In this document: positions 11,229-22,899 of the stretch, one piece after another
Layout of the letters: each line of letters opens with the position of its first letter
How positions within the stretch are numbered: the stretch's first letter is position 1
Assembly (NCBI GenBank): GCA_021014325.1
Contig: CM037459.1
Location: 17,882,501 to 17,946,500 of the forward strand
Length of the DNA stretch: 64,000 bases
Direction of reading: 5' to 3'
Origin: Plazaster borealis
Taxonomy: Eukaryota; Echinodermata; Asteroidea; Forcipulatida; Labidiasteridae
Notes under the pieces: generated by a model
What the model was told of the DNA's origin: nothing
The model's input: the letters and a program-made list of their open reading frames with translations, nothing else
Databases searched by the model: none
Program-made: the position numbers and the translations under genes

Positions 11229-12974
11229 TAGAGATTTAGTGTTTGTTGGAACAAACACTAGGTGTTCGGATTTCATTGGGGTCAGTGTTGTGTCAATGTG
11301 TGAACTATTTTATTGAGTCGATGAAAAGATTGTTGATAGCTTTTGAAATTTCAAAGTGTAAATCAAATACGTGTATACATTCAGTTTACACGGGAAATAA
11401 ATGATAACGTTCCTACTTAAGACTGCATTGAGCTCTAGAACGTGTATTAATTGAACATCTGTTTCAATTTTCATGAAAATATTCATAAACTGTACTGTAA
11501 ACAAGACTTTTACTGACAATTCAAAAAAGAGACTCTTAATATGTATTTCTTTTACTTCCGGTTGGACAGGAAGCCAGGTCAAATCATGTCATTATCAATT
11601 AAATAGAACTTTCACACATAAAACATTCGCAAAAAATGCAAAGCTTAAAACATCATTTCTAAAGATACGATTACAAAGTGTTTTCAGCAAAAGAGTACAT
11701 TATTTAATTTATTATATAAATTATTAGGGTAAATTGTCCTTTTCATACAGAGCATCAATTTTTGAATTCCCTTTCATCTTGGTTGCATATCTTCAAACGA
11801 GCCGCTGAACTACTCACAAGTACAGCCATGTAAGCCATTTACTGAAGTTAATTTATTTTTCAATTAATATTGATTCTTTATGGATTAATAAATCCAACTG
11901 TGCTAATCATGTTCACATTATTAATTTACAATTATTAGAAGTTTTCAACAGGGTTTCAAATACAGTGAGTTGAATACTCATGAAGTATCTGTGTATGAAA
12001 CATCGATTGTTCAAAACTATGCACTGATGATGATGTCATTAAAATAAGTCAAGCATAGTATGAGCTATCGGTTGCATTTTTTTTTTTTTTTTAAGACAGA
12101 TTTTCATTCATACAGAACGGTGGGTTAAATTTAGAATATTGAAAGAAAACACACTTGTTTTGGATAATTATGAAAGACAAAGGCAAGTCATGAAGACGGC
12201 AAGTCTAAGCCTCTCGTGAATTTTGATTAATAACATAATGAGTTGAGCTACCTCTATGGTGCACCATACACTCAGCAAGGAAATAAGGATGGAACACAAC
12301 AACGAGTTTGAAAACTTTATAGCTTTATTTCTCACATAATTAAAAGCCATACGAATCACTGAAGCAGGTGGCCATCTCAGTAAAACTTCGTCTTCGATTC
12401 CATGTTCACCATGAACCATCAAAAGGGCGAATAGGGAACAACTTGACGCTGAACATGGCACAGGTGGAGCGGAATTTAATTCTGCAGTGTTATTGCGCCA
12501 TTGATAAGCCAACGTTATAAATGCGTTGAACTGCGACACGTCAAAACTTGCACGGAAATCATGCAACTACATCCAGCCTTCAGTGAAGGCCCACGTAGGC
12601 TTTGGACCTCGTGATCAATGAAGCGGAACGTGCTTCCGAGGGCTATTACTAACGAAATGTTCAACTTACATTTTGAGCCGGAGGTCAAGGTCAAACGGGG
12701 TCACTCTTTGTGTAGCGTTTGTTGAGTTTTAATAGACCTGTCCGATGATGCATAGATTGTTGAAATCCATTAAATTGTTATTGAGTTATGATTTTTTGAA
12801 ATATTAAACTTTGATTTACTGTAATTCGACACCTGGTGACGTAATCATTACGTCACAACTCACTTGGCATCTCATAGTTATAGTCTAACTACATGCAAAG
12901 TTTCAAGTTCATCAAAAGTTTGCAACTATGCGTTTCCTTGCGGACAAACGCCAAACAGAAGAAAAAGAAGAACT
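11229..12974 (+). mobile_element. A/B/C repeat family, copy B
   Basis: Starts CTAGAGATTTAGTGTTTGTT and ends with GCGTTTCCTTGCGGACAAAC and AGAAGAAAAAGAAGAACTAA. It abuts copy C head to tail. Compared with C it lacks roughly 0.5-0.6 kb in the middle. It contains TGACGTAATCATTACGTCAC near 12838, a perfect palindrome apart from its first two and last base contexts. Confidence 0.7.
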
Positions 12975-15215
12975 AAACTAGAGATTTAGTGTTTGTTGGA
13001 ACAAACACTAGGTGTTCGGCTATCTTTGGGGTAAGCGCTTTGTTTATGTGTGAGCTATATCATTGAATCGATGAACAAATCGTTGATAGCTTTGGGAATA
13101 TCAAGAAAAGCAAAGTGTTAATCTTCTATGATTATGCGTTAGTTTAAACAGGGAATAAATGCAACTCACAGTATGAGTTTTCAAAAAATAGTAATAATCG
13201 TTTGTTAAGCCAAATAAGAAAACCGATGACGTCATTATGACGTTAGATAAGTTCTTATCGAGACATTGGTATTTTAAATATGTGCTTAAAATGTTAAGTG
13301 AAAAAGTTGAACTTACAAAGTGTTTTCAGCAAAAGAGTACATTATTTAATTCATTAGATAAATTATTAGGGTAAATTGTCCTTTTCATACAGAGCATCAT
13401 TTTTTGAATTCCCTTTCACCTTGGTTGCATAATCTTCAAACGAGCCGTTGAATTAGTTACAAGTACAGCCATGTAAGCCATTTCATGAAGTTTATTTATT
13501 TTTCAATGAATATTGATTCTTTATGGATGAATAAATCTAACTATGCTAATCATGTTAACATTATTAATTTACAATTATTAAAAGTTTTCAACAGGGTTTC
13601 AAATACAGCGAGTTGGATACTCATGAAGTATCGGTGCATGAAACATTGATTGTTCAAAACATATGCACTGATGATCATGTCATTAAAATAAGTCAAGCAT
13701 AGTATGAGCTATCGGTTGCATTTTTTTAAATAGCTTGTTGATTTTTAGACATTGATTTTCATTCATACAGAACGGTGGGTTAAATTTAGAATATCGAAAG
13801 AAAACACACTTATTTTGGATAATTATGAAAGACAAAGGCAAGTCATGAAGACGGCAAGTCTAAACCTCTCGTGAATTTGGACTAATAACATAATGGGTTG
13901 AGTACTATTTCTACCTATATGGTGCATCACACACTCAGCAAGGAAATAAAGATGGAACACAACAACGGGTGTGAAAACTTTCACTGTAGACCATTCAGGT
14001 ACTGGATGTGCTGTACTCTGAAGAAGAAAAAACAATTATAAAGAAAGTGTGACTCAAGGAAAATTAAGTCAAGCCGAAACTGTTTAAATAAATAAAGTCA
14101 ATACCTAAAACATTTCATCATAATATTATAAAACTAATAACTTATTGAATTTATATTGTGCTCTCTCAAGGACCAGCCTGATCGAGGGCGCATAAAAATA
14201 CAAAATATCAGAGTAAGGAAATTACGCAAGAAAAAGCTTGTGGAAGGTGCACAAACTGTTTTAGAAGTGAACCCCTTCGTTCGACGATCATACTAAACCT
14301 TCCTTAGTTTTAAAAAAGTCACCAACGTCACCACTTGATGATTAACGGTAAACTTTATAACATAACTGTGCATTAAATGAAGAATCATTTGAAAGGCAAT
14401 TATGCTTACCGTTTTATTCACCGTGTCGCACTGGTAGATACCGCCGTCAAATGACGGTCTGAAACGTCCTGCACGAGCCGATGTCATGCCCCGTTTTACG
14501 GTGTGTGATTAAAACATAACCAATGTCTGTCTTTTTCTGCTTGCATTTTCTCACATAAAGAAAAGTCATACGAATCACTGAAGCAGGTGACCATCTCAGT
14601 GAAACTTCGTCTTCGATTCCGTGTTCACCATTGAGCCACCAAAAGGGCGAATAGGGGAACAATTTGACGCTGAACATGGCACAGGTTGAGCGGAATTCAA
14701 TTCTGCAGTGCTATTGCGCCATTGATAAGCTTGCGTTATAAGTGCGTTGAACTGCGACACGTCAAAACTTGCACGGAAATAATGCCACTCCATCCAGCCT
14801 TCAGCAGTGAAGGCGCACGTCCGTATAGGCTTTGGACCTCGTGATCAATGGAGCGGAACGTGCTTCTGAGGGATAGCTATTACTAACGAAATGTTCAACT
14901 TACATTTTGAGCCGGAGGTCAAGGTCAAACGGGGTCACTCTTTGTGTAGCGTTTGTTGAGTTTTAAAAGACCTGTCCGATGATGTATAGATTGTTGTAAT
15001 CCATTTGGTAGTTATCGAGTTATGATTTTTTGAAATATTAAACTTTGATTTTCTGTAATTTGACACCTGATGACGTAATCATTACGTCACAACTTACTCG
15101 GCATCTCCTAGTTATACTCTAACTACATGCAAAGTTTCAAGTTCATCAAAAGTTTGCAACTATGCGTTTCCTTGCGGACAAACGACTATCAGAAGAAAAA
15201 GAAGAACTAAAAAAA
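12975..15215 (+). mobile_element. A/B/C repeat family, copy C
   Basis: Starts with the same CTAGAGATTTAGTGTTTGTT block as copy B. Shared landmarks include TTCAGCAAAAGAGTACATTA (copy B 11688, copy C about 13326) and GGCAAGTCATGAAGACGGCA. It ends in the same GCGGACAAAC tail. It is the longest copy and the best starting point for a consensus. No ORF above 90 codons looks genuine. Confidence 0.7.
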
Positions 15216-15390
15216 ACTAAAAAAAAACCGAACAATAACAAAGAGTTGTTCGGGCTTAATGCCCGAACACCTAAAAAAAAAAACCCGAACAATAACAAAG
15301 AGTTGTTCGGGCTGAATGCCCGAACACCTAAAAAACCGAACAAAAATAAGAGGTGTTCCGGGCTATATGCCCGAACACCTAATAACTTTA
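15216..15390 (+). repeat. array of three hairpin-forming units (GTTCGGGC...GCCCGAAC)
   Basis: Three consecutive units contain a stem whose arms are TGTTCGGGC and GCCCGAACA around a 4-6 nt loop. Each is followed by CCTAA and an A-rich linker. The unit spacing is about 55-63 bp. They directly follow the tail of copy C. Copies A-C begin with ACTAGGTGTTCGG, so this array and the copy heads may be parts of one element. Confidence 0.7.
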
Positions 15391-15676
15391 AGGTCACTGA
15401 GCGAGATTAGCAATACCGGTACATGATATTTATGTGTGTGTGTGTATAGCGTGTCTTCTGTAGGACAACGAGCATTTAACAAAAGGGACCCGGATGATTT
15501 ATACAGACCGGAACGTCCTCGGTTGGGTTTGGCTAAAAAACCAGTTGGGACGTCGCTGAAAAGGAATCTACGATTTACCGGTGTAGATACAGGTTTGTCA
15601 GGTCAGAAAGCTGACCGCCGGACAGCTCAGAACAAAGAGTTGAACAAAGGGTCCATGATTGGAGGCATTAGAGCAT

Positions 15677-15915
15677 ACCAAAAAACTCCTGGGTCATTAT
15701 TCATCTGGATCTGGTTCCCATGGAGCCTGACCCATTCTGTGTCAAAATGAACCAGAAATGTGTCAAACTGACGCAGAATCCGAGCAACAATCCCATTAAA
15801 AAAATAACAATTTCCGGATCAGCCTATTTCCGGGTCAGCCTGACCCAGAAATGGGTCAGGGCCCGTTGGACCCGAGATCTGGGTCAATTCTGACCCGGAT
15901 TTTTGTTATAGAGTG
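15677..15915. mobile_element. 'CTGGGTCAG' MITE, copy 1
   Basis: Left end ACCAAAAAACTCCTGGGTCA, right end CTGACCCGGATTTTTGTTAT then AGAGTG, as inverted repeats. Internal words GGGTCAG and CTGACCC repeat in both orientations. It is related to 37511-37753, 39137-39310 and 58795-59009. Confidence 0.7.
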
Positions 15916-16090
15916 CGTCACTCTTCTTAGAATTCCTTTGTGGAGACATCTTTTCCTGTTCCCATGGGTCTTACAGTATTAGTCACAGACTAAAGGTTTA
16001 GCACTAGTAATAATAGTACAGGTCTCACAATTCAATAAGTTATTTTTGTTAGTTTATCCAGAAGTGTCAGATTAACCTGATACAGTGAAA

Positions 16091-16480
16091 TTAAAGGCAG
16101 GGTATACTTTTTGTAATTGTCAAAGACCAGTATTCCACTTGGTGTATCCCAACATGCATAAAATAACAAACCTGTGAAAAAATTTGGCTCAATTTGGTCA
16201 TCGACGTTGTAGGAAAATAATGAAAGAAAAAAAACCACCCCTGTTGCATAGAATTGTGTGCTTTCAGATGCCTGAGAAAGTCTTCATACTTGAAGTCTTT
16301 CTCAGATTAAAATTTTTGGGTGAAAAATTACCGCTTTCTCTAAAACTAAATTACTTAAAAGGAGGGTCGTTTCTAACAATGTTATATAATATCAACTGCT
16401 CTCCAGTGCTCTCTATACGAAGAAAGTGTTAATGGTCATTTACTTGTCGAGCAATCACCCAGAGTACACCCTGCCTTTAA
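16091..16480. mobile_element. TTAA-flanked MITE, copy 1
   Basis: Ends TTAAAGGCAGGGTATACTTT and the complement of GTACACCCTGCCTTTAA. The interior (AATTGTCAAAGACCAGT, CATGCATAAAATAACAAACC, GAAGTCTTTCTCA) is shared with 34765-35143, 46343-46722 and 55971-56343. TTAA at each end suggests a piggyBac- or Kolobok-type target. Confidence 0.75.
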
Positions 16481-17080
16481 GTCCGCTGGATTTTGAGCTT
16501 CGCCCTTCTTACCTCCGCAAATTAAAATTTAAATTTGGGAGGAAACTTTACAAAAGAATATTTTCTTCCCCAAACAGTTATAAGAAACAACTGTTTTTAT
16601 TTTGTTTGAAGAAACGAAACACATTACTTTGAGACAAAAGTAGGACAACAACAACATACTCTTTTTGGAAATGTGTTTTATTTTCTATCAATGCAACTGA
16701 AGTTCTAACTTTACAATTAAAACAAAACTAATTTTTCAAATAAGACACTGCTTTGAATGCTATCAAAATTAATAAATACTTTAAAAAAACTGTTGGAAAT
16801 ACAATACCATTGTTTTAAAATTAATTCATGTTTCGGTCAACGAGACACAAAATATATATTACTTTTAAATTGGTCATTTTTGTCGAGTTCGTTTTCATTC
16901 GGACTGCATGGTACAATAATGTTTGTGTAAATGAGATTAAAATGTAAGTTGTGCTCTGTATGGGGCATGGTGGTACACCCCCCCCCCCTCTATTGTGTCT
17001 TCATTGTCTACTTGGGAACATTGGGGAGGGAGGGGGGTAACCACTGCCCCCATATCGGGCATGGTATATAAAATGTAACC
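16481..17080. other. intergenic, no gene seen
   Basis: AT-rich sequence with a C-run near 16980 and no supported exon. Confidence 0.4.
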
Positions 17081-17088
17081 TTCGGCGT

Positions 17089-17632
17089 AGACTGGTCCCC
17101 TAGTCCCAAAGGTTTCATTGGATAGACTTACGCAATGACGCATAAGAACCAGACTGAAGAGTGATTGTGTGTCAGATACAGTATTATGGCATGCAATGGT
17201 GCGTTTTGGCGGTCGTAACCAATAACTGTTTCTGTTGAATTGGACGTTGGTTAATCACTGGTAAATGACCAAAACAGTTATTGGTTATACGACCACCAAA
17301 ACGTACCCCAGGTCAATCTGGCAGAACTGCTATGATCTTTAGGCTGGTATCTGTCGTTATTCACGAACCTCTAAGTGAGACGTTAGATGCTAGGGCTACC
17401 TTAAGCCAGCCCGAACATCTGACGTCACACTTTGAGGCGCGTGAATAACGCCAGATACCGGCCTAAAGAACATGGCAGTTACCTGCCAGATGTACCTTTG
17501 ACCTTGGATTCCATAATACTGTGTATACCGAAGAAACCGTCTTATTTAGTAGAAGTCTGGTAGTGGCGTAAATGCGTGTTATGTAAGACCAGTGCCTGTC
17601 TTTATCATTGCGGGTAAAAAGACAGGGGACCA
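17089..17632. mobile_element. 'TAGACTGGTCCCC' inverted-repeat element
   Basis: The left end TAGACTGGTCCCCT is inverted at the right end (AGGGGACCAGTCT). The interior includes ATTCACG...GCC and AACGCCAGATACC blocks that recur at 43740-43930 and 45098-45438. It holds a separate 104-bp hairpin at 17201-17304. No ORF is supported. Confidence 0.6.
17201..17304. repeat. 104-bp hairpin inside the element
   Basis: The arms GCGTTTTGGCGGTCGTAACC and the complement of GGTTATACGACCACCAAAAC continue into AATAACTGTTT/AAACAGTTATT. They form a stem of about 30 bp around a loop of about 40 nt. It is probably a MITE nested within, or the core of, the larger element. Confidence 0.7.
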
Positions 17633-17964
17633 GTCTCTACAGGAGTCGCTACGTAGGAACGCTAGGTGGCAGCAGACATACCGGTACAACATAGTTTTCC
17701 ATTATAAGCGTGGGCATTATTTTTCCCAGATTAAGAATTTATTGAGCCCAATATGGTCCTTTATTAGAAACCCAGTCCATTTTGGGGGAGCTGGGGTGTT
17801 CGGGTTTTTTTTGTAATTTTTTTTTTCAGATGTTGCAGCAAGACCAAATTGGATGGTTTCAAAAATGTTACCATTATTGTAACTAGCTATAACGAGCCTA
17901 TTTTTAGAGCAATGATGAACAAGCTATCCAAATCTGTCTGTCCTAGATTCGTTTCGGTAATGGA

Positions 17965-17970
17965 TTTATT
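17965..17970 (-). terminator. possible poly(A) signal for paralogue 3
   Basis: AATAAA on the minus strand begins right after the TAA stop at 17971. Another AATAAA at about 17759-17764 is a more usual distance away. Confidence 0.35.
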
Positions 17971-18641
17971 TTATGCGGAGTTGAATAGTCTAGAATGTTT
18001 TCTTCTCCTAACTATGATAAAAGCGACGGCACCCACTGCAGCAGCAACGATTAAAGCACCCGCTGCGATACCTGCTGCGGTTGCTGTGGACGAGTTGCCA
18101 CTTGGTTCTTCTGTTTCCCCTTGACTTAAAAGATTATTAAAGTTCCCACCGCCGCCACCTGCACCCATGCCCCCACCATGTGGAATCATTTGGCCACCCA
18201 CCCCAGCGTCAAATCCGTTGTTACCGTAACGGACTTCAGAGGACGATCTAGCGGGAGCTTGGGCTCCGACGCCACCCATGGGGGTGTCGAAGGCTGGGTT
18301 GTTCATGCCGCCATTTCTACTTCCGCCGCGATTCCCCGTGCCGGCATTCCCCGTGCTTGGTACCTGTCCTGCCCCCATCATTCCCTGGTTCCCGCCATTT
18401 GGGCCATGGTTTGCCCCCCGACCGCCACCAGCACCAGCACCAGCACCGCCACCGAAGTAGTCTGGGTTAATCTTCTCTCCCGAGGTTTTTCCAGCCACCC
18501 TGCCGGTTCCACCGCCGATGCCGATGCCTCCGCCCAGCTCTCCCGGTAGAATCTGTCCGTTTTGCATGGTCTGCTGCATCATTTTGTAGGCGGCTTCGTA
18601 AGTACCGCCGGGGATCTCGCCCTGATCTATTCCATAAGGAC
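17971..18641 (-). CDS. Gly-rich single-pass membrane protein, paralogue 3, main exon
   Basis: The exon runs from an acceptor (TTTCTTTCATTTCAG at 18642) to a TAA stop. The upstream intron is phase 1, as in the two other paralogues. It encodes about 222 residues: PYGIDQGEIPGGTYEAAYKM, a very Gly-rich ectodomain, a membrane helix (AAGIAAGALIVAAAVGAVAF) and a 12-residue tail RRRKHSRLFNSA. INPDYFGG matches the DYFNG motif of paralogues 1 and 2, but the rest has diverged. The first in-frame ATG at 18582 is internal; the true start should be in a signal-peptide exon upstream, which I could not find. The predicted product is a type I membrane protein of unknown function. Confidence 0.75.
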
Positions 18642-18937
18642 CTGAAATGAAAGAAATTCACAGGAGTTGCCATTGGAGTTTGTTGGGCAATTAAAATGGG
18701 GTCCAGGCTATAGCACCAAACTTCATCAGGGTGTATTTATCTTTGTAAAGGTTCCACGCACAAAGCAACCAAGACGTCAGATAATCCTTTACCTCACGAC
18801 CTCGGTTTGATTACATTGACCTTATCTTGAGAAAAAGAAATTCAGCAAAACACTAGGACAGGCAGTATATCACATTCCGTTAGCGATTCAGTTGTCAACC
18901 TTTCATATTTTATTTATCATTTCCCAACTGTTAAAAG

Positions 18938-19174
18938 CAGTGGCGTAGCCAAAGTTTTCAAGTTTGTACGTTTTTGTTTTTGTTTTTTTTTTTGTTTTTT
19001 TTGTTTTTGTTTTTTTTTTTTTTTGGGGGGGGGCGCTATTTAATTTAATCGAACCGTCATCCTTTTGTGCATTTTTTTTTACCTCAATTGGGGGGGGGGG
19101 GGTGTACAAGGGGGGAAAGGGTTCTGAGTGGGGGTCCAGACGCCCCCCCCCCCCGCCCTCTGGTTACGCTACTG
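18938..19174. mobile_element. 'CAGTGGCGTAGCC' MITE
   Basis: Inverted ends CAGTGGCGTAGCC and GGTTACGCTACTG enclose T-rich and G/C-run low-complexity sequence. The right flank is CTGTTAAG and the left flank CTGTTAAAAG. This is compatible with an 8-bp duplication that gained two A bases. Confidence 0.7.
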
Positions 19175-19369
19175 CTGTTAAGCATACAGAATTACATAAT
19201 ATTTAAGGGACTTTTTAATTTTCTTGAGGGAGAAAATTTTTCACTTTTTGACGTTGTTAAATCAGCTTAGGCCTTGTCGAATTTTGTTTTGGGGGCCTAT
19301 ATCATTTGGCTGCAGCTATGAGTAATTTCAGCTAAAAAGCCGGCCACAGGACTTTGACTTGAATGATCC

Positions 19370-19570
19370 CAGAGCTGTGTATTGAGAGAGTTGCGACATG
19401 GAGGGACCAGCTTTCTCCGGTCACGTGGTTGCTGGACGCCATTTTGTTCCAAAATGCAGTACAACCCAATGGGCAGACTAGTCTGGCACCCTGTATTCGC
19501 CAATGCATTTTTTTGAGACAAAATGGCTTCTAATCGTAAGTTGTCGCAACTCTCTCAATATACGGCTCTG
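19370..19570. mobile_element. hAT-like MITE, copy 2
   Basis: A 201-bp element beginning CAGAGCTGTGTATTGAGAGA and ending TCTCAATATACGGCTCTG. It is flanked by a perfect 8-bp duplication AATGATCC at 19362-19369 and 19571-19578. It is the reverse orientation of the copy at 879-1078. Confidence 0.93.
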
Positions 19571-19926
19571 AATGATCCTATGGAGCAGCGCCCTCATTTG
19601 GCGTAAACTGCTATTTTGTTCGTACAGGGCAGGCACATGGGTATTTGCTGCAATATTTGACGTCTTGGATCCTTAAAAGGGCATAAACCAGGCGGACACA
19701 GCTAAAGCCGGAGCCCAAGCCGGAGCCCGAGCCAAAGCCGTGGTTTCGAAAACGGCCAGAATGTCCTATATTCACCGACTACCCCCCCCCCATACCAACC
19801 AACACCACCACCCCGTTTCCAAGGTATAAGCACATCGTATCAATCTTCATCTTCAACCTCATGTTCACGCATAAACTATTGTAGGTATCAGAATGAGAAC
19901 TGTGTACCCTCCGATGGCCTACCGGT

Positions 19927-20308
19927 CTGCAGCCAGTAGACCGAAAACACATTTTAGTTAATTACTCGTTCGGTTTTTAGCAAAAATAGGTGAAACCTTT
20001 TAAGTTCTATCCTCAGACAGGCCCGATTGACATGGTCTATGACCCTATAGGCAGTGTGACTCATGGGCTCGGAATCTCCAGTTAGAAAACACTTTCCCCA
20101 TAGGCTTGTGGACAAAAAATACTGCGTTTTTACAGTGTAAACACATACTAATTAACCCAAAACAAATTTTAAAATTTAAAATATGTTAACTTTTTTGGTC
20201 AAACTCTCTCTACAACCTCTGGAAAGGTTATTAGCTCTGAAAACAAATATGGAATCCACATAACAAAGGAGTTACACACGTTTCCCCACGGTCTACTGGC
20301 TGCAGTAC
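19927..20308. mobile_element. inverted-repeat element with CTGCAGCCAGTAGACCG ends
   Basis: CTGCAGCCAGTAGACCG near 19935 is repeated in inverse at about 20290 (CGGTCTACTGGCTGCAG). The interior is AT-rich and non-coding. Only one copy is in the window, so element status is inferred from the inverted ends. Confidence 0.5.
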
Positions 20309-22899
20309 CCTAGGGCAACCGTGTAAATCTGACAGAGGCGGGGCATCGCAGGGACCCTCCGAGCAGCCGAGGGGCGCGGGCGGGAGGACCAGCTTCATAC
20401 TTTTTTAATAACTACAAAATGTGTGCATCAATTCCGCTGATTTTTTTTCTTGAACTACCTTTAAACACCCTTCGATCTTTCATATACTGTAGTGATTTGT
20501 GGGTGAGTGAATTCAAAGGTTGGCAAATAGTTTGGGAAAGCTGGGTCACATATAACATGCACACAAAAATCTTATTGTGTGCACAAAAACTTAATCCTTT
20601 TGAAAATTAGTAGTGAACCAATGTGTAAATGTCCAGAATGCTTCAACCTTTAGTGTGTGGGTCAAGGGAACATCTATTCATCTGTTCAGACCATTAGAAC
20701 AAGAATTGTGCCCCTAAACACAGTTATTTACCCGTGCCTCTCAAGCGCGCCCAGTGGGTCCAGCATGTAAATTTTGTCCCGTGTCAGCTCGGAGGGTTTT
20801 AAGGAAAGTACACGTTTTTCTTACTGACTGACGGATCCTAAGCCCAAACGCAACCTGAAGTCATGGTTTCGAATAAGACCTATATGAGCTGCTAACAACA
20901 GGAAATGTTATAAGAATATTCAAAGTCTCCTGGACAAATTAATAATTTATCGTATATGTTTGACCATCCATAACTGGATTTCATGAGGTATTAACAACCG
21001 GTAACCTTTTTATTTAAAAACATAGTAAAATCGTCGTTCAATTGTTTTAAAATTTGGTGGACGATTTCGTCTCTAAGGCCGGAATGTTGTGCTTTATATT
21101 TGGGGTTTTTCAAATATTATTGTTGCCATTATTGTTATTTATTTATTCGGCTAATAAAACAGAAGCGACACAAATAGTGAAAATATAAAATGTAACTTCA
21201 AACAAACTGGTTACACAACTGTGCATAGGACATTTTGGACGAACAGGCTAAATAAAAACCGAACAAACAAACACACAAACAAACAAACAAATAAAAACTG
21301 GGGGAACTGTTAGAGGGGAGGGACGGGGGGGTTAAGTTGGAAGGAGGAAGGGATCCCGTACTAAAAAGAGCTGGATAAACAAAAGTGTACCGAAACACTG
21401 GGACTCGAAAGCTTACTAATCAAACACTTGTTAGGAGTTATACATTCTAAAGTTGTTTTAAACAAACACATATGAAATAGCAATCCGGGGGAAAGATGGT
21501 TTACGTGTTCCGCCCAGTGGGCGCCTTAGGCTGTGTTTGAACCAATGATCTTCCGCACCCTTAGTCAGCTAATTACTGGACCAACGAACCCCAGCAGTCG
21601 GTACGTAGGAGTTTCAAGGGTCAACTCATAAACAAAAATGTCAAAAGAATTCCTGTTGATTTGCTGAGGTAACTATCAAATGACAATTTCAATAAACAAA
21701 ACAAAGCAAAATAAATAAACAATTGACAAACAATCATATAAAACAAACAAATGTTTCGAAATACTGGCGATGGTGGCGTTTGGGTGTGGTGACGGTGGGT
21801 CGTTGGCGGCGCCCTTCTGGTGAAAGGGAATTAAAAAGAACCGGTTACACAATACTAAGAATACTTTCACATTTTTATTCAATCAACACAGATGTTAGTA
21901 CAAAACCTACGTACAATCTCAATAAAACACACCGGCTTCTGATCTTTCTTCGTGTCATCAAACAAAATTAAGTATTTACAATTCACACCCCTTTAGTGCC
22001 CCCCTCTAATCAGTTTCTCACCCGACTGCTCTTTCATTTGGCATACTTCATTGGGCAGTTAAAATCATTGCTGATTGAAAAATTAACAAAATAAAACTGA
22101 AATGGCAGATTGTATTATGGTATTCTGATTTAGTTATTTAATTTACCACAGAGGGTTCCACTTTTAATATCATTATAAGAACACTACCTCTGGACTAGCC
22201 AGTGGATTTTCAAATTACTTGATTACAATATTTATAATATTTAAAAGAATCTTGAAACAGCCGCAGGCTGGAAAGAAGGGCTGGAAAATACCGACCCACA
22301 ATTTGAGAAAAAATAAAAATGAGAAATGTTGATATTGTTAACTCTCAGTATTCTTCAAAACAGGCACTGTCTGTTCCCCTGGCGATTTTCAAAGTGTGTG
22401 ACAGGTGAAGACTGTTGTAATAAACAAGGGAATAGAGCTGCCCTGTCATTCTACTTTGTAGTGTCTCCTAGAAGATTTATACACAAGACTAAAAGGTGGA
22501 GTTCTGTCATTCAGCTCTATTTTTTAAATAGTTTTGTTGTTGAACAATGTATATGGAGAAATACACGTTTATAAGTCTAATCGAATTTACAAAAACACAG
22601 ATAACTCGATAGGCGACTTCACGCTACTAAAACAAAATTGCCTCGAAATAACCCCTTTTGAAAAAGGCAGTTATTTCCTCTTTGGTTTGTAAGGAAGCTC
22701 TTTAATTTCAGAGCTGACTGAAGCCTTGTGCTTTTGGAATTACTGAGAGAAAGACAATATGAAGTAGATTATTAAAGAGACATCTGCATAAATAATTAAC
22801 AACTCTTATTGTACACACCATGAGGATGTCACAGAAGATATTTCAGAGGGTAAAAAGTAAAACGGATTTCAAACTCAAGTTCAGATATTGTTCGTTGGT
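20309..22899. other. intergenic between paralogues 2 and 3, no gene identified
   Basis: Scanned for a signal-peptide exon of paralogue 3 (minus-strand ATG, hydrophobic codons, then a GT donor in phase 1). The GTAAG-like and GTGAG-like sites examined do not follow a plausible signal peptide. Short ORFs present are AT-rich and unsupported. Confidence 0.4.

Noticed and set aside
15146..15410. Overlapping ORFs on both strands with repeating LFGLNARTPKK
   Set aside because: They are products of the hairpin repeat array, not genes.
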